A DNA stretch of 14,458 nt from Clostridia bacterium. GTDB taxonomy: Bacteria; Bacillota; Clostridia; Christensenellales; Aristaeellaceae. Below, piece after piece: positions 1-7,531 of the stretch (position 1 is its first letter; every line of letters begins with the position of its first letter). The DNA is taken from the NCBI GenBank assembly GCA_009776385.1, contig WRFT01000016.1, positions 1-14,458 of the forward strand. Reading direction: 5' to 3'. The translations under genes were made by a program, and so were the position numbers. A model generated the notes under the pieces. The model was not told where the DNA came from and made no database searches. It saw nothing but the letters and a program-made list of their open reading frames with translations.

Positions 1-159
1 ATCGCAACTATAATAATCCTCCAATTTGACAAAAATATACCCTCGCACTTCTTTTGTTGCAAGGGCTTTCCCTCTTCTGGCTTCCTTTCTCTTTGCTAAA
101 CTAGGGAAATCATTCGCGGAGTGTGACGTAGTGCGGCGCAGCTATGTGAGGCCGGTGTA
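1..159. other. Upstream region, no gene seen
   Basis: No reading frame with a credible start is visible here. A perfect TTGACA occurs at 26-31, but the position 17 bp downstream (TTCTTT at 49-54) is a poor -10, so I do not call a promoter. The stretch is pyrimidine-rich from about 50 to 95. The gene to the left lies outside the window. Confidence 0.4.
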
Positions 160-189
160 TTGACGCTCTATCGCCGCTTATGGTATCTT
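160..189 (+). promoter_or_regulatory. Sigma-A-type promoter of the UroD-like/ppk2/uxaC operon
   Basis: TTGACG at 160-165 is followed after 18 bp by TATCTT at 184-189, which is preceded by TGG (extended -10). The same TGGTATCTT string occurs in the cupin promoter at 7033-7041. Transcription would start near 196, leaving about 70 nt of leader before the ATG at 265. A TTG start codon at 160 would fall inside this -35 box, which argues for the later start. Confidence 0.5.
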
Positions 190-264
190 GTCCGTATTGT
201 ATTCATATGTGTATACCGGTTTTGCGTGTTATCGCGGTATACGAAAGAAGCCGGAGGTTACAGC

Positions 265-1218
265 ATGACAGGCAGAGATCGGTTTATCGCGGCGCTTGAG
301 CATAAACCGCTTAAAGGGCTCGTACCTCATTTCGAACTGGTGTTTTACCTAACGATGGAGGTGCTTGGCAAGACGCATCCGGAACAGCGTCATTTTGGAC
401 AGTGGCACCAAATGAGCGTGAAGGAACGGGAGCTTCAACTGCAGGATGCCGCGGCATGTTTTATCGGCATTGCCGAAAAGTACCGTCATGACGCCATCTT
501 TGTGCATCCCTCCGTACACGATTTTAACGCCGTTAAAAGGTTACTGGAAATCATACGGGAGCGTACAGGCAACCAATACTTTATCATGATGCATGGTGAC
601 TCTACCTTCAGCATACCGGACGGCGGCAATATGTTGGACTTTTCTGCCCGTATGTATGAAGACGCGGCTGCGCTGAAAGATGAGGCGAAGCGAAACACAG
701 ACGCGCGGCTGGCATTTTGCGCGCGGTTTGCGGGTTTGGGCTTACTGGATGGCTTTGCGCTTTGTTCCGATTACTGCTTTAACTCCAATCCGTTTTTTAC
801 CGTTGAACAGTTCGAACAATTCATTGTTCCGTATCTGCGTGCGTTAATCGCGGGTCTTCGGGAAATGGGGTTCTATTCTATCAAGCATACCGATGGCAAC
901 ATCATGCCGATACTGGATCAAATACTGGATTGCCGCCCGGACGCGATTCATTCCTTGGATCCGCAAGCCGGTGTCGATCTTAAGGCTGTCAAAGCATACT
1001 GCGGCGATCGTGTATGCCTGATCGGCAATGTCAACTGCGGGCTTTTACAAACAGGTTCGGTCGATGAGGTTCGAGCGGATGTGCTCAGATCATTAAACGA
1101 TGGGATGCCGGGAGGGGGCTATATCTTTTCAACCTCCAACTGTGTGTACACAGGGTTACCGCTGGAGAGATATGAGTTGATGTACGATTTATGGATGCAA
1201 TACGGTTATACAGATTGA
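265..1218 (+). CDS. Uroporphyrinogen decarboxylase-superfamily protein (not HemE)
   Basis: A 317-residue protein of the URO-D / cobalamin-dependent methyltransferase superfamily. The N-terminal MTGRDRFIAALEHK is the usual opening of these TIM-barrel proteins. Later landmarks are HTDGNIMPILDQIL near residue 210, LIGNVNCGLLQTGSVDEV near 252 and a C-terminal segment GGGYIFSTSNCVYTG. It lacks the N-terminal PxWxMRQAGR motif of true HemE. The HxC zinc ligand pair of MtaA/CmuA-type methyltransferases reads HTD here, so neither haem synthesis nor methyl transfer is supported. The chosen ATG has GGAGG at 253-257 with good spacing; the frame is open back to a TTG at 160, but that lies in the promoter. 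It is the first gene of an operon, ending 3 bp before the ppk2 ATG. Substrate unknown; in other bacteria such proteins often sit in sugar or methylated-compound catabolic loci, and the downstream uxaC is compatible with that (inference). Confidence 0.85.
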   Translation: MTGRDRFIAALEHKPLKGLVPHFELVFYLTMEVLGKTHPEQRHFGQWHQMSVKERELQLQDAAACFIGIAEKYRHDAIFVHPSVHDFNAVKRLLEIIRERTGNQYFIMMHGDSTFSIPDGGNMLDFSARMYEDAAALKDEAKRNTDARLAFCARFAGLGLLDGFALCSDYCFNSNPFFTVEQFEQFIVPYLRALIAGLREMGFYSIKHTDGNIMPILDQILDCRPDAIHSLDPQAGVDLKAVKAYCGDRVCLIGNVNCGLLQTGSVDEVRADVLRSLNDGMPGGGYIFSTSNCVYTGLPLERYELMYDLWMQYGYTD

Positions 1219-1221
1219 GGG

Positions 1222-2103
1222 ATGCGTGTGGATATCGGCAGGTATAAGGTTACGGGGCGAAGTCCCATTCATTTGGATGATTTTAATACGCATGAAACGG
1301 GCAGCTTTACATCGAATCAAGACATTCGTAAGGCGGTTGAAAAGAATGTCCTTGAAATGGCGCAATGGCAGTCGAAACTATACGCGGAAGGTAAAACCGG
1401 TTTACTGATTATCTTTCAAGCGATGGACGCCGGGGGAAAAGACAGCGCCATTAAGCATGTCATGAGCGGTGTCAACCCGCAGGGTGTGGAGGTATACAGC
1501 TTCAAGCAGCCTTCTGTAGAAGAACTGTCTCATGATTATATGTGGCGTTCTTTTAAAGCGCTTCCGCCGCGCGGAAAGATTGCCATTTTTAATCGTTCCT
1601 ATTACGAGGACGTGCTCGTCGTCAAGGTGCACAAATTGTATGAACAGCTTAATGTTCCCGATCGCTGCAAGGACGCGGACACCATAGACAAAAGGTACAA
1701 GCACATCCGTCATTTCGAGGAGTATCTGTGGGATAACGGCATTATAACCGTCAAATTTTTTCTTCATGTCTCCAAGGATGAACAGCGGGAGCGTTTTCTC
1801 AGCCGTATCAAAGAAAAGGATAAAAACTGGAAGTTTACCAAATCCGATCTGGACGAACGGTCGTTTTGGAATGATTATCAAAACGCCTATCAAAGCGCGG
1901 TCAACGCGACAGCCACAAAGATAAGCCCGTGGTATATTATACCCGCAGATAAAAAATGGTATTCCCGCGCGGTGGTATCCCAGGTACTGCTTCATGTCCT
2001 GCGTGATATTCATCCGCAATACCCCCGCGTAACGCAGGAACAAAGAAAAGCGTTATCCAAATATAAAGAATGGTTGATCAATGAGCCTTTAAACAAGCAA
2101 TAA
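1222..2103 (+). CDS. ppk2: Polyphosphate kinase 2 (PPK2 family), polyphosphate:nucleotide phosphotransferase
   Basis: A single-domain PPK2 of 293 residues, a usual length for the one-domain family. PPK2 enzymes move phosphate between polyphosphate and nucleotides in the cytoplasm, usually in the direction of nucleotide phosphorylation. Visible motifs are the P-loop MDAGGKD at residues 68-74, the KHVMSGVNPQG segment after it, the Walker B region IFNRSYYEDVLVV at about 122-134 and a lid region KNWKFTKSDLDER near 202-214. The sequence resembles class III enzymes (AMP and ADP as acceptors), but class cannot be fixed by eye. The start is uncertain: at ATG 1222 the only SD (GAGGG, 1217-1221) abuts the codon, whereas an in-frame GTG at 1228 sits 6 nt from it. 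The gene starts 3 bp after the UroD-like stop and ends 15 bp before uxaC, so the three are almost certainly co-transcribed. Confidence 0.93.
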   Translation: MRVDIGRYKVTGRSPIHLDDFNTHETGSFTSNQDIRKAVEKNVLEMAQWQSKLYAEGKTGLLIIFQAMDAGGKDSAIKHVMSGVNPQGVEVYSFKQPSVEELSHDYMWRSFKALPPRGKIAIFNRSYYEDVLVVKVHKLYEQLNVPDRCKDADTIDKRYKHIRHFEEYLWDNGIITVKFFLHVSKDEQRERFLSRIKEKDKNWKFTKSDLDERSFWNDYQNAYQSAVNATATKISPWYIIPADKKWYSRAVVSQVLLHVLRDIHPQYPRVTQEQRKALSKYKEWLINEPLNKQ

Positions 2104-2118
2104 GGAGGATGGGTTGTC

Positions 2119-3534
2119 GTGAAATCGTTTATGGATGAGGATTTTCTGCTGTCGTGCGATGCGGCCAAGACGCTGTACCATCAATATGCGAGCAATATGC
2201 CCATCGTGGATTATCATTGTCATGTCAGCCCGAAGGATATCGCGCAAAACAAGCGGTTTAATAATATTACCGAGGCGTGGCTGGGCGGGGATCACTACAA
2301 ATGGCGGCTCATCCGCGCTTGCGGTGTTCCCGAAAAAGAAATCACCGGCAGTATTCAAAGCGATCCGTACATGGTTTTCCGCCATTATGCCAAGGCCTTG
2401 GCTTTGTCGCCCGGAAATCCCCTGTACCATTGGTCTTGTTTAGAGCTGAAGCGTTACTTCGGCATTGATAAACAGCTTGACCTGAACACTTGCCGAGAAA
2501 TTTATGAAGCATGCAGCCGGATCCTGCAAGAGCCGGACATGAGCGTTCGCGGGCTCATCACACGTTCAAAGGTTCAGCTGCTCTGCACGACGGATGATCC
2601 CTCGGATGAATTACAATGGCATGCGCAAATCGCGCGGGACATCAGTTTTCCCGTCAAGGTTTTACCCGCTTATCGGCCGGATAAAGCGCTTCAAATAGAA
2701 AACCCCGGTTTCTCGGCGTATATCAAGCTATTGGGCCAATCTGCCGGTATAAACATCGGCGGGTTTGATGATTTGTGCGCAGCGCTTGAGAACCGTGCGG
2801 ACTTCTTTGCCGAAATGGGATGCCGCGCGGCGGACCACGCGTTTGTACGCTGTGTTTGCATCAAGGCTCCTTCGGGTGCCATAGACACCGTCTTTAAAAA
2901 GGCTCTGCGCGGAGAACCGGTAACGGTGATGGAGGCGGAACAGTATAAAACGGCGCTCATGACGGTCCTTGCGCGAAAATACAGCGCGATGGGTTGGGTG
3001 ATGGAAATGCATTTAGGAAGCCTGCGCGGTGTGAACACGATGATGACCGAACGCTTCGGCTCGGATATGGGCTTTGATTGTATGGGAAACGGAGGCGTCG
3101 CCGAGGGGGCGGCGGGCTTGTTGAACCACTTGCAGTCGGAAGGCGCATTGCCGCGCACGGTGCTTTACAGCGTGCATCCCGTTGATAGTGAGGCGCTCGT
3201 AAGCGTTGCGGGATGCTTCATGGCCGATGCCGAATGTCCCGGGAAGGTGCAAATTGGCAGCGCTTGGTGGTTTAATGACACAAAGGCCGGCATGGAAAAA
3301 CAAATTGCGGATTTCGCGCATGGCGCTCCGCTCGGTTGTTTTATCGGCATGCTGACGGATAGCCGCAGCTTTTTAAGCTATCCCCGCCATGAATACTTCC
3401 GCCGCATATTATGTAATTATTTTGGCTCGCTAATGACAAACGGAGAATTCCGGCCGCCGCTGGAATCGTTAGGGCCTATGGTACAGGATATATGTTACCG
3501 CAACGCGGTTCGCTACTTCGGGTTTAACCTATAG
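2119..3534 (+). CDS. uxaC: Uronate isomerase (glucuronate/galacturonate isomerase)
   Basis: UxaC interconverts D-glucuronate and D-fructuronate, or D-galacturonate and D-tagaturonate, the first cytoplasmic step of hexuronate catabolism. The 471-residue length is typical. It belongs to the amidohydrolase superfamily: the metal-binding HCH is at residues 33-35 (VDYHCHVSP), followed by WLGGDHYKWRLIRACGV, the central TTDDPSD, MEMHLGSLRGVNT and the C-terminal IGSAWWFNDT and DSRSFLSYPRHEYFRR segments. The GTG start at 2119 is chosen because AGGAGG at 2103-2108 lies 10 nt upstream; the next in-frame ATG is at 2131. It is the last gene of the operon and no other hexuronate gene (uxaA, uxaB, uxuA, transporter, regulator) is nearby, so the rest of the pathway must be encoded elsewhere. 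The stop is only 11 bp from the stop of the convergent gene. Confidence 0.97.
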   Translation: MKSFMDEDFLLSCDAAKTLYHQYASNMPIVDYHCHVSPKDIAQNKRFNNITEAWLGGDHYKWRLIRACGVPEKEITGSIQSDPYMVFRHYAKALALSPGNPLYHWSCLELKRYFGIDKQLDLNTCREIYEACSRILQEPDMSVRGLITRSKVQLLCTTDDPSDELQWHAQIARDISFPVKVLPAYRPDKALQIENPGFSAYIKLLGQSAGINIGGFDDLCAALENRADFFAEMGCRAADHAFVRCVCIKAPSGAIDTVFKKALRGEPVTVMEAEQYKTALMTVLARKYSAMGWVMEMHLGSLRGVNTMMTERFGSDMGFDCMGNGGVAEGAAGLLNHLQSEGALPRTVLYSVHPVDSEALVSVAGCFMADAECPGKVQIGSAWWFNDTKAGMEKQIADFAHGAPLGCFIGMLTDSRSFLSYPRHEYFRRILCNYFGSLMTNGEFRPPLESLGPMVQDICYRNAVRYFGFNL

Positions 3535-3545
3535 CCATTTTTATC

Positions 3546-4634
3546 TTATGCTTTTAAGTTATGCTGTAGATGTACCAAAAAGTCCTGGATATTTGTAATG
3601 ATGCTTCTGGCGGACAGGCTCCCCCTGTCCGCCAGTTTATTGGTAGCAAACTCCGATATATCCACCGTGTAAAAATAAACCGGCCTTACCGTTCCGCTTT
3701 CAGTCACGCGATACGATGGCGTGATATTCCCTGACGCAATGGTGTGCAGTGCCGTAGCCAGGGTGATGACTGTTGTGGCGCGGGATAGCTGCGCGCGCAT
3801 TGCGTCCTGCCCGCGATAGACATCCGCCAATACCTCCGGAAGGGGGCCGTCATCACGAATAGAGCCGGTTAATACCATGGGGATGCCATTGCGCGCACAA
3901 GCATGTGTGATGCCGTCATGGATGCCCTCCGCTTGCATAAATTTGTCAATAGAACCGTGTAAGCGTACGCGGTTGAGGGTATCAATATGGTGATAATGGC
4001 CGTTGGGACGGGGAGATTGGGTGTAGATATCCTGTCCCAGTGCGGTACCTAAATACGCGCCTTCTAAATCATGTGTAATCAACGCGTTGCCCGCCAATAG
4101 TGCCCCCACGTAACCGCAATCCGCCAAATGCGCAAACGCGTTTCGGGAGTCCGCATCAAAGCTTAAAGCCGGTCCCGCCACCCACACAATAAAACCGTGC
4201 GTGCGCTCATAGGCAAGCAGCTCATATAAAAAATCATAATCTACCGAAAAAGCCGTTTCACGGCTGCGCCTGAGACGAAAAGCGAAGGATTCCTCGGTTT
4301 GCGCGTCTTTGGCAAATCCGTTCGGATATACCAGTATACCCTCGCTGCCGTCATCCCTTCTGCCAACGGCTACCGAATCGCCGCGTTTAACGTGCCGAAA
4401 CTCCTTGGCGGTGAGGTTCCCGTTTTCTAGAACCGCCACGCAATCCATACGGCTGTCGGCAATGATGCGCCAATGGCCGTCAATCTTATAGTATTCCGGG
4501 AAAATAGTCGTCGCATGGTAATTATCCGGAGCGACAAAGTCTTGCGGAGCGGGTGTGAACAAGGCGTTTGGCGCGTCTCGGCATGTTTCCGATATAAAAT
4601 CGGGTGAGGTATAGGCAGGCAGGGTAAATGGCAT
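3546..4634 (-). CDS. Archaeal-type ornithine cyclodeaminase / LOR-SDH domain protein (TIGR00300-like)
   Basis: A 362-residue protein recognised from its motifs as the LOR/SDH bifunctional-enzyme conserved-domain family. This family includes the archaeal ornithine cyclodeaminase (ornithine to proline plus ammonia, NAD-dependent) and the C-terminal half of cyanobacterial ArgZ/AgrE. The N-terminal LOR/SDH part spans about residues 50-110 (SRMDCVAVLENG, VKRGDSVAVG). The C-terminal nucleotide-binding part holds WVAGPAL, YVGALLAGNALITHDLEGA, GHYHHIDTLNRVRLHGSI (212-229), LTGSIRDDGPLPEV (255-268), LATALHTIASGN and VDISEFATNKLADRGS. The start is ATG 4634, with AAAGGA 9 nt before it; the frame runs back to a TTG at 4652 that overlaps this SD. 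It lies 33 bp downstream of topB and is probably co-transcribed. No arginine, ornithine or proline gene is nearby, so the substrate is inferred from the family only. There is no N-terminal arginine-dihydrolase domain. Confidence 0.85.
   Translation of the reverse strand: MPFTLPAYTSPDFISETCRDAPNALFTPAPQDFVAPDNYHATTIFPEYYKIDGHWRIIADSRMDCVAVLENGNLTAKEFRHVKRGDSVAVGRRDDGSEGILVYPNGFAKDAQTEESFAFRLRRSRETAFSVDYDFLYELLAYERTHGFIVWVAGPALSFDADSRNAFAHLADCGYVGALLAGNALITHDLEGAYLGTALGQDIYTQSPRPNGHYHHIDTLNRVRLHGSIDKFMQAEGIHDGITHACARNGIPMVLTGSIRDDGPLPEVLADVYRGQDAMRAQLSRATTVITLATALHTIASGNITPSYRVTESGTVRPVYFYTVDISEFATNKLADRGSLSARSIITNIQDFLVHLQHNLKA
3607..3641 (+). terminator. Intrinsic terminator of the uxaC operon, inside the convergent CDS
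   Basis: A perfect 12-bp stem, CTGGCGGACAGG at 3607-3618 and CCTGTCCGCCAG at 3624-3635, closes a 5-nt loop and is followed by TTTATT on the plus strand. It lies about 70 bp after the uxaC stop. On the minus strand the same bases encode the LADRGSLSAR segment of the cyclodeaminase-like protein, and there is no T-run on that side, so termination is expected only for plus-strand transcripts. Confidence 0.6.
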
Positions 4635-4667
4635 ATAATCGCATCCTTTCAAGGCAGATAGGCGTAT

Positions 4668-6908
4668 TCAGCCTGGTCGCTTCACCTGTGAAGGCGTAGC
4701 GTTATCCTTATTGGGTTTTGTCCAATTCGCTTCCATCCACTGGGCAAGCTGCTTGGCTAAAGCGGAATCCTCTGCTCCACCGTCTGTTTTTCTATCCTGT
4801 TCAAGCATATACTTTTTAACTTCGCCCTTCGTCGCGCCCGGACCGTCCCGGCGCTTTTCAAAATCCGTCCATTTTTCCCGATAACCGCATATACAAGCAA
4901 ACACGCGCTTCTCACCATCACCGCGCAGCTCCAGTTTTTGATGGCAGTTCGGGCAGCGCGCGTTGGTTGTCATGGATTGGCTCTTCCGGTAACCGCATTC
5001 TCTGTCCGGGCAAATTCTCATAATTCCCTTCTTGCCCTTCACTTCCAGCAGGAACTGTCCGCAATCGGGGCATTTTTCACGTGTGATATTATCATGCGTG
5101 TACTTAGCATCGCTCATGAGTACCATGGAAACGAGTTTGGAAGCATAATCCCGCATACGCGCTATAAAATCCCGGCTGTCCGCGGTGCCCTGGCTTATAC
5201 CGGCCAATTCCTGTTCCCATGTACCGGTAAGCTCCGCGGATTTTAAGTCGGGCGGCATGATAGCGATAAGCTGCGTGCCTTTGGAAGTGGGTACAATTTC
5301 CTTGCCCCTTCGTTCAACATAAAAAGATGAAAACAACTTTTCAATAATATCCGCGCGTGTCGCGGGTGTGCCAAGCCCGCTTGTTGCCTTCAGAATGCCG
5401 CGCATGCGCTCGCTCATCTGCCTGCTGGCAGGGTTTTCCATTGCGGTTAAAAGGGTGGCTTCATTGTAGCGCGCGGGCGGCCTGGTTTTCCCTGTGACGA
5501 TAGCGCGGGATAGAATATCGATACGGTCGCCCTTTTGCAATGAAGGCAGAAGCTGTTCTTTCTCATCGTCCTCTTCTTCCTCATTTACTAAAGGTTCCGA
5601 GCCGATTGCCTTCCATCCGGGTTTTAAAACAGTCTTACCCTTGGCGGTGAACGTTTCACCCCCGACCTGCAGGTCAATCCGCACATCCTCGTATTCAAAA
5701 GGCGCGCTAAGCACCGCCATAAACCGCCGTACAATCAAGCCATGTACATTTCGTTCCTCCGGCGTCAGCTGTTTAGCTTCCGTAGGTTCTTCTGTCGGCA
5801 GAATGGCATGATGATCCGTCACCCTTGCCTCATCCACCAGATACCGTACAGAAAGCGGGCTGCTTTTTAAAAGGAGCAGCGCCGTCTGCCTGTAGGGGCC
5901 TGTCGCGATGGCACGCAGCCTGTCCGGAAGCGTTCGGGCAACATCGCCGGTTATAAAACGCGAGTCCGTTCGGGGATAGGTCACCAGCTTGTGCCGCTCG
6001 TATAATGACTGGGTCAGCGCGAGTGTTTGCTTGGCGGTATAGGCATATATCCGGTTCGCGTCCCTCTGCAGTTCGGTCAGGTCATAGGCGGAGGGCGGTG
6101 GTTTTTGCTTCCTTTGCTTGGTAACGGTTGAAACAATTCCCTGCTTCCCTTCCGTACTCCGTAACAGCGTTTCGGCGCGCTCTTTATCCTCCAGGCGCGA
6201 TTGCTTGTCCTTTCCTATCCAAGTGGCTGAAAAACCGGAACAGCCAAGCCTAAGCAGATAGTACTCCCGGGGTTTAAATCGCCGAATTTCTTCTTCTCGG
6301 GCAATGATCATAGCCAGCGTCGGCGTTTGAACACGGCCCGCCGACAAAGAAGCGTTGTGCTTTAATGTCAGCGCGCGGGTTACGTTTAACCCCACCAGCC
6401 AATCGGCCTCGGCGCGGGACTGGGCGGATTTAAACAGATTATCATACTCACGGGCCGGTTTGAGGGCGGCAAATCCGTCTCGAATAGCCTTATCTGTCTG
6501 CGAAGAAATCCACAGCCTTTTTGCGGGTTTTTTGGAACCCGCTTTTATCAGAATCCAGCGGGCGACCAGTTCGCCTTCCCGTCCCGAATCGGTAGCGATT
6601 ATCACATCGGAAACCTCCGATGATGTTAGCAGATGCTTAATTACCGTAAACTGCTTTGCGGTTTCTTTAATGACAGTCAGACGCATGGGTGTCGGCAGCA
6701 TGGGCAGCGTTTCCAGGCTCCATTTTTCATAGGACTTGTCGTACTCCGCCGGATCTGCCAGGGTTACCAAATGACCCAGCGCCCATGTGACGATGTATTG
6801 CTGTCCGATGATGTACCCGTCCCTTTTCTGCACGCAACCGAGTGTTCGGGCTATTTCACGCGCCACGGATGGTTTTTCTGCCAGTACCAAAGATTTACCC
6901 AAGGCCAT
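4668..6908 (-). CDS. topB: DNA topoisomerase III (type IA)
   Basis: A 746-residue type IA topoisomerase that passes single DNA strands through a transient 5'-phosphotyrosine break; TopB enzymes resolve replication and recombination intermediates. The N-terminal TOPRIM domain shows SLVLAEKPSVAREIARTLGC and the acidic motif TDSGREGE (from D107). The active-site tyrosine is Tyr311 in LVTYPRTDSR. TopIII-typical segments include NVTRALT and SAGRVQTPTLAMI. After the core come two C-terminal zinc ribbons, CPDC...CPDREC and CPNC...CIC, then a charged tail. The start could be ATG 6908 or TTG 6902: the SD AGGAG is 1 nt from the ATG but 7 nt from the TTG, and the TTG gives the family-typical N-terminus MGKSLVLAEKPS. 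Either way the frame further upstream (to 6935) is unlikely to be coding. No conjugation or integrase genes are nearby, so I read it as the chromosomal copy. Confidence 0.96.
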   Translation of the reverse strand: MALGKSLVLAEKPSVAREIARTLGCVQKRDGYIIGQQYIVTWALGHLVTLADPAEYDKSYEKWSLETLPMLPTPMRLTVIKETAKQFTVIKHLLTSSEVSDVIIATDSGREGELVARWILIKAGSKKPAKRLWISSQTDKAIRDGFAALKPAREYDNLFKSAQSRAEADWLVGLNVTRALTLKHNASLSAGRVQTPTLAMIIAREEEIRRFKPREYYLLRLGCSGFSATWIGKDKQSRLEDKERAETLLRSTEGKQGIVSTVTKQRKQKPPPSAYDLTELQRDANRIYAYTAKQTLALTQSLYERHKLVTYPRTDSRFITGDVARTLPDRLRAIATGPYRQTALLLLKSSPLSVRYLVDEARVTDHHAILPTEEPTEAKQLTPEERNVHGLIVRRFMAVLSAPFEYEDVRIDLQVGGETFTAKGKTVLKPGWKAIGSEPLVNEEEEDDEKEQLLPSLQKGDRIDILSRAIVTGKTRPPARYNEATLLTAMENPASRQMSERMRGILKATSGLGTPATRADIIEKLFSSFYVERRGKEIVPTSKGTQLIAIMPPDLKSAELTGTWEQELAGISQGTADSRDFIARMRDYASKLVSMVLMSDAKYTHDNITREKCPDCGQFLLEVKGKKGIMRICPDRECGYRKSQSMTTNARCPNCHQKLELRGDGEKRVFACICGYREKWTDFEKRRDGPGATKGEVKKYMLEQDRKTDGGAEDSALAKQLAQWMEANWTKPNKDNATPSQVKRPG

Positions 6909-6944
6909 GCTCCTCATTTCTTCATGATGACACATTCCCCGTTT

Positions 6945-6973
6945 ATCATACCGTAATACCGTACCCGGCGCAA
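6945..6973 (-). promoter_or_regulatory. Probable topB promoter
   Basis: On the minus strand TTGCGC (6973-6968) is followed after 17 bp by TATGAT (6950-6945), about 37 bp before the topB start. The -10 is good and the -35 weak. The spacer and -10 overlap a perfect tandem 8-bp repeat at 6948-6963. Confidence 0.4.
6948..6963. repeat. Tandem 8-bp direct repeat in the topB promoter
   Basis: ATACCGTA at 6948-6955 is repeated exactly at 6956-6963. It covers part of the spacer and the upstream end of the -10 box of the proposed topB promoter, where a regulator could bind. It may equally be chance; two copies of 8 bp are weak evidence. Confidence 0.35.
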
Positions 6974-7012
6974 CCGCGTTTCAATGTTCACACTTCACAT
7001 CCCCGGTCATGG

Positions 7013-7041
7013 TTGACTTTACCCGGTGGGAATGGTATCTT
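7013..7041 (+). promoter_or_regulatory. Promoter of the cupin gene
   Basis: TTGACT (7013-7018), a 17-bp spacer and TATCTT (7036-7041) preceded by TGG form a good sigma-A promoter with an extended -10. Transcription would begin near 7048, placing the SD GGGAGG (7051-7056) almost at the 5' end of the mRNA. Confidence 0.6.
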
Positions 7042-7064
7042 TACAACACAGGGAGGCTGCATAT

Positions 7065-7418
7065 ATGCTGCGAAGAGAAAAAGATATGTCAGTTGAAACG
7101 CGCGAGCGTATGCGCGGGGGAAAGGGAACGGTTTTCATCCGGCACCTTGCGGAACACCTTCCGCCCATGTGTCGTTTCTACGCCGAAATTACCTTACATC
7201 CGGGATGTTCTATCGGGGAACATGAGCATCTTGGTGAAACAGAGTTGTTTGTTTTTGTCAGCGGGGCAGGTATGGTGACGGATAACGGCACACATATGAA
7301 GGTAAAAGCCGGTGACGCGACTTCCACACCAAACGGGCATACCCACAGTGTCGCGAATACGGGCACGGATGATCTGGTATTCATCGCTGCCATCATCAAA
7401 GACCCGCCCGCCGCGTGA
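7065..7418 (+). CDS. Small cupin-domain protein
   Basis: A 117-residue single-domain cupin. Both cupin motifs are intact. Motif 1 is G-x5-HxH-x4-E-x6-G, within GCSIGEHEHLGETELFVF, giving candidate metal ligands His53, His55 and Glu60. Motif 2 is G-x5-PxG-x2-H-x3-N, within GDATSTPNGHTHSVAN, giving His94. It is therefore very likely a cytoplasmic metal-binding protein, but small cupins cover isomerases, dioxygenases and sensors, so no reaction is assigned. ATG 7065 is chosen because GGGAGG lies 8 nt upstream; the frame continues upstream but there it overlaps the promoter. It is transcribed divergently from topB and seems monocistronic, with a possible terminator directly after its stop. Confidence 0.88.
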   Translation: MLRREKDMSVETRERMRGGKGTVFIRHLAEHLPPMCRFYAEITLHPGCSIGEHEHLGETELFVFVSGAGMVTDNGTHMKVKAGDATSTPNGHTHSVANTGTDDLVFIAAIIKDPPAA

Positions 7419-7419
7419 G

Positions 7420-7460
7420 GGTCGTTTCATATTTTTAGAAACGAGACCGTATTCTGTTTT
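7420..7460 (+). terminator. Possible terminator after the cupin gene
   Basis: GGTCGTTTC at 7420-7428 pairs with GAAACGAGACC at 7438-7448 with a 2-nt bulge, followed by the moderately T-rich GTATTCTGTTTT. The hairpin is AT-rich in its upper half and the U-tract is interrupted, so read-through into the next gene at 7532 is possible. TATTAT at 7460-7465 could be a -10 for that gene, but it lacks a convincing -35. Confidence 0.35.
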
Positions 7461-7531
7461 ATTATGCTGGCGTCTGCATTCACAGTAGATACCGTTTCAT
7501 TCATGGTGGACAGATTGGGGGGGATGACGCA

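Noticed and set aside
160..264. N-terminal extension of the UroD-like protein from a TTG codon
   Set aside because: The TTG is part of the -35 box, the extension does not look like the family, and a good SD precedes ATG 265.
265..1218. Assignment as HemE (uroporphyrinogen decarboxylase)
   Set aside because: The N-terminal HemE substrate motif is absent and no haem genes are nearby; only superfamily membership is supported.
1402..2043. 213-codon open frame on the minus strand opposite ppk2
   Set aside because: It lies wholly inside ppk2, has no SD and no recognisable motif; it reflects codon bias of the real gene.
2691..3158. Minus-strand open frames opposite uxaC
   Set aside because: Low-complexity Pro/Ser/Arg-rich translations with no family features, antisense to a confidently assigned enzyme.
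4668..6908. topB as marker of an integrative conjugative element
   Set aside because: No relaxase, VirB4/VirD4, integrase or attachment-like repeats occur in the window; a chromosomal topB is common in Firmicutes.
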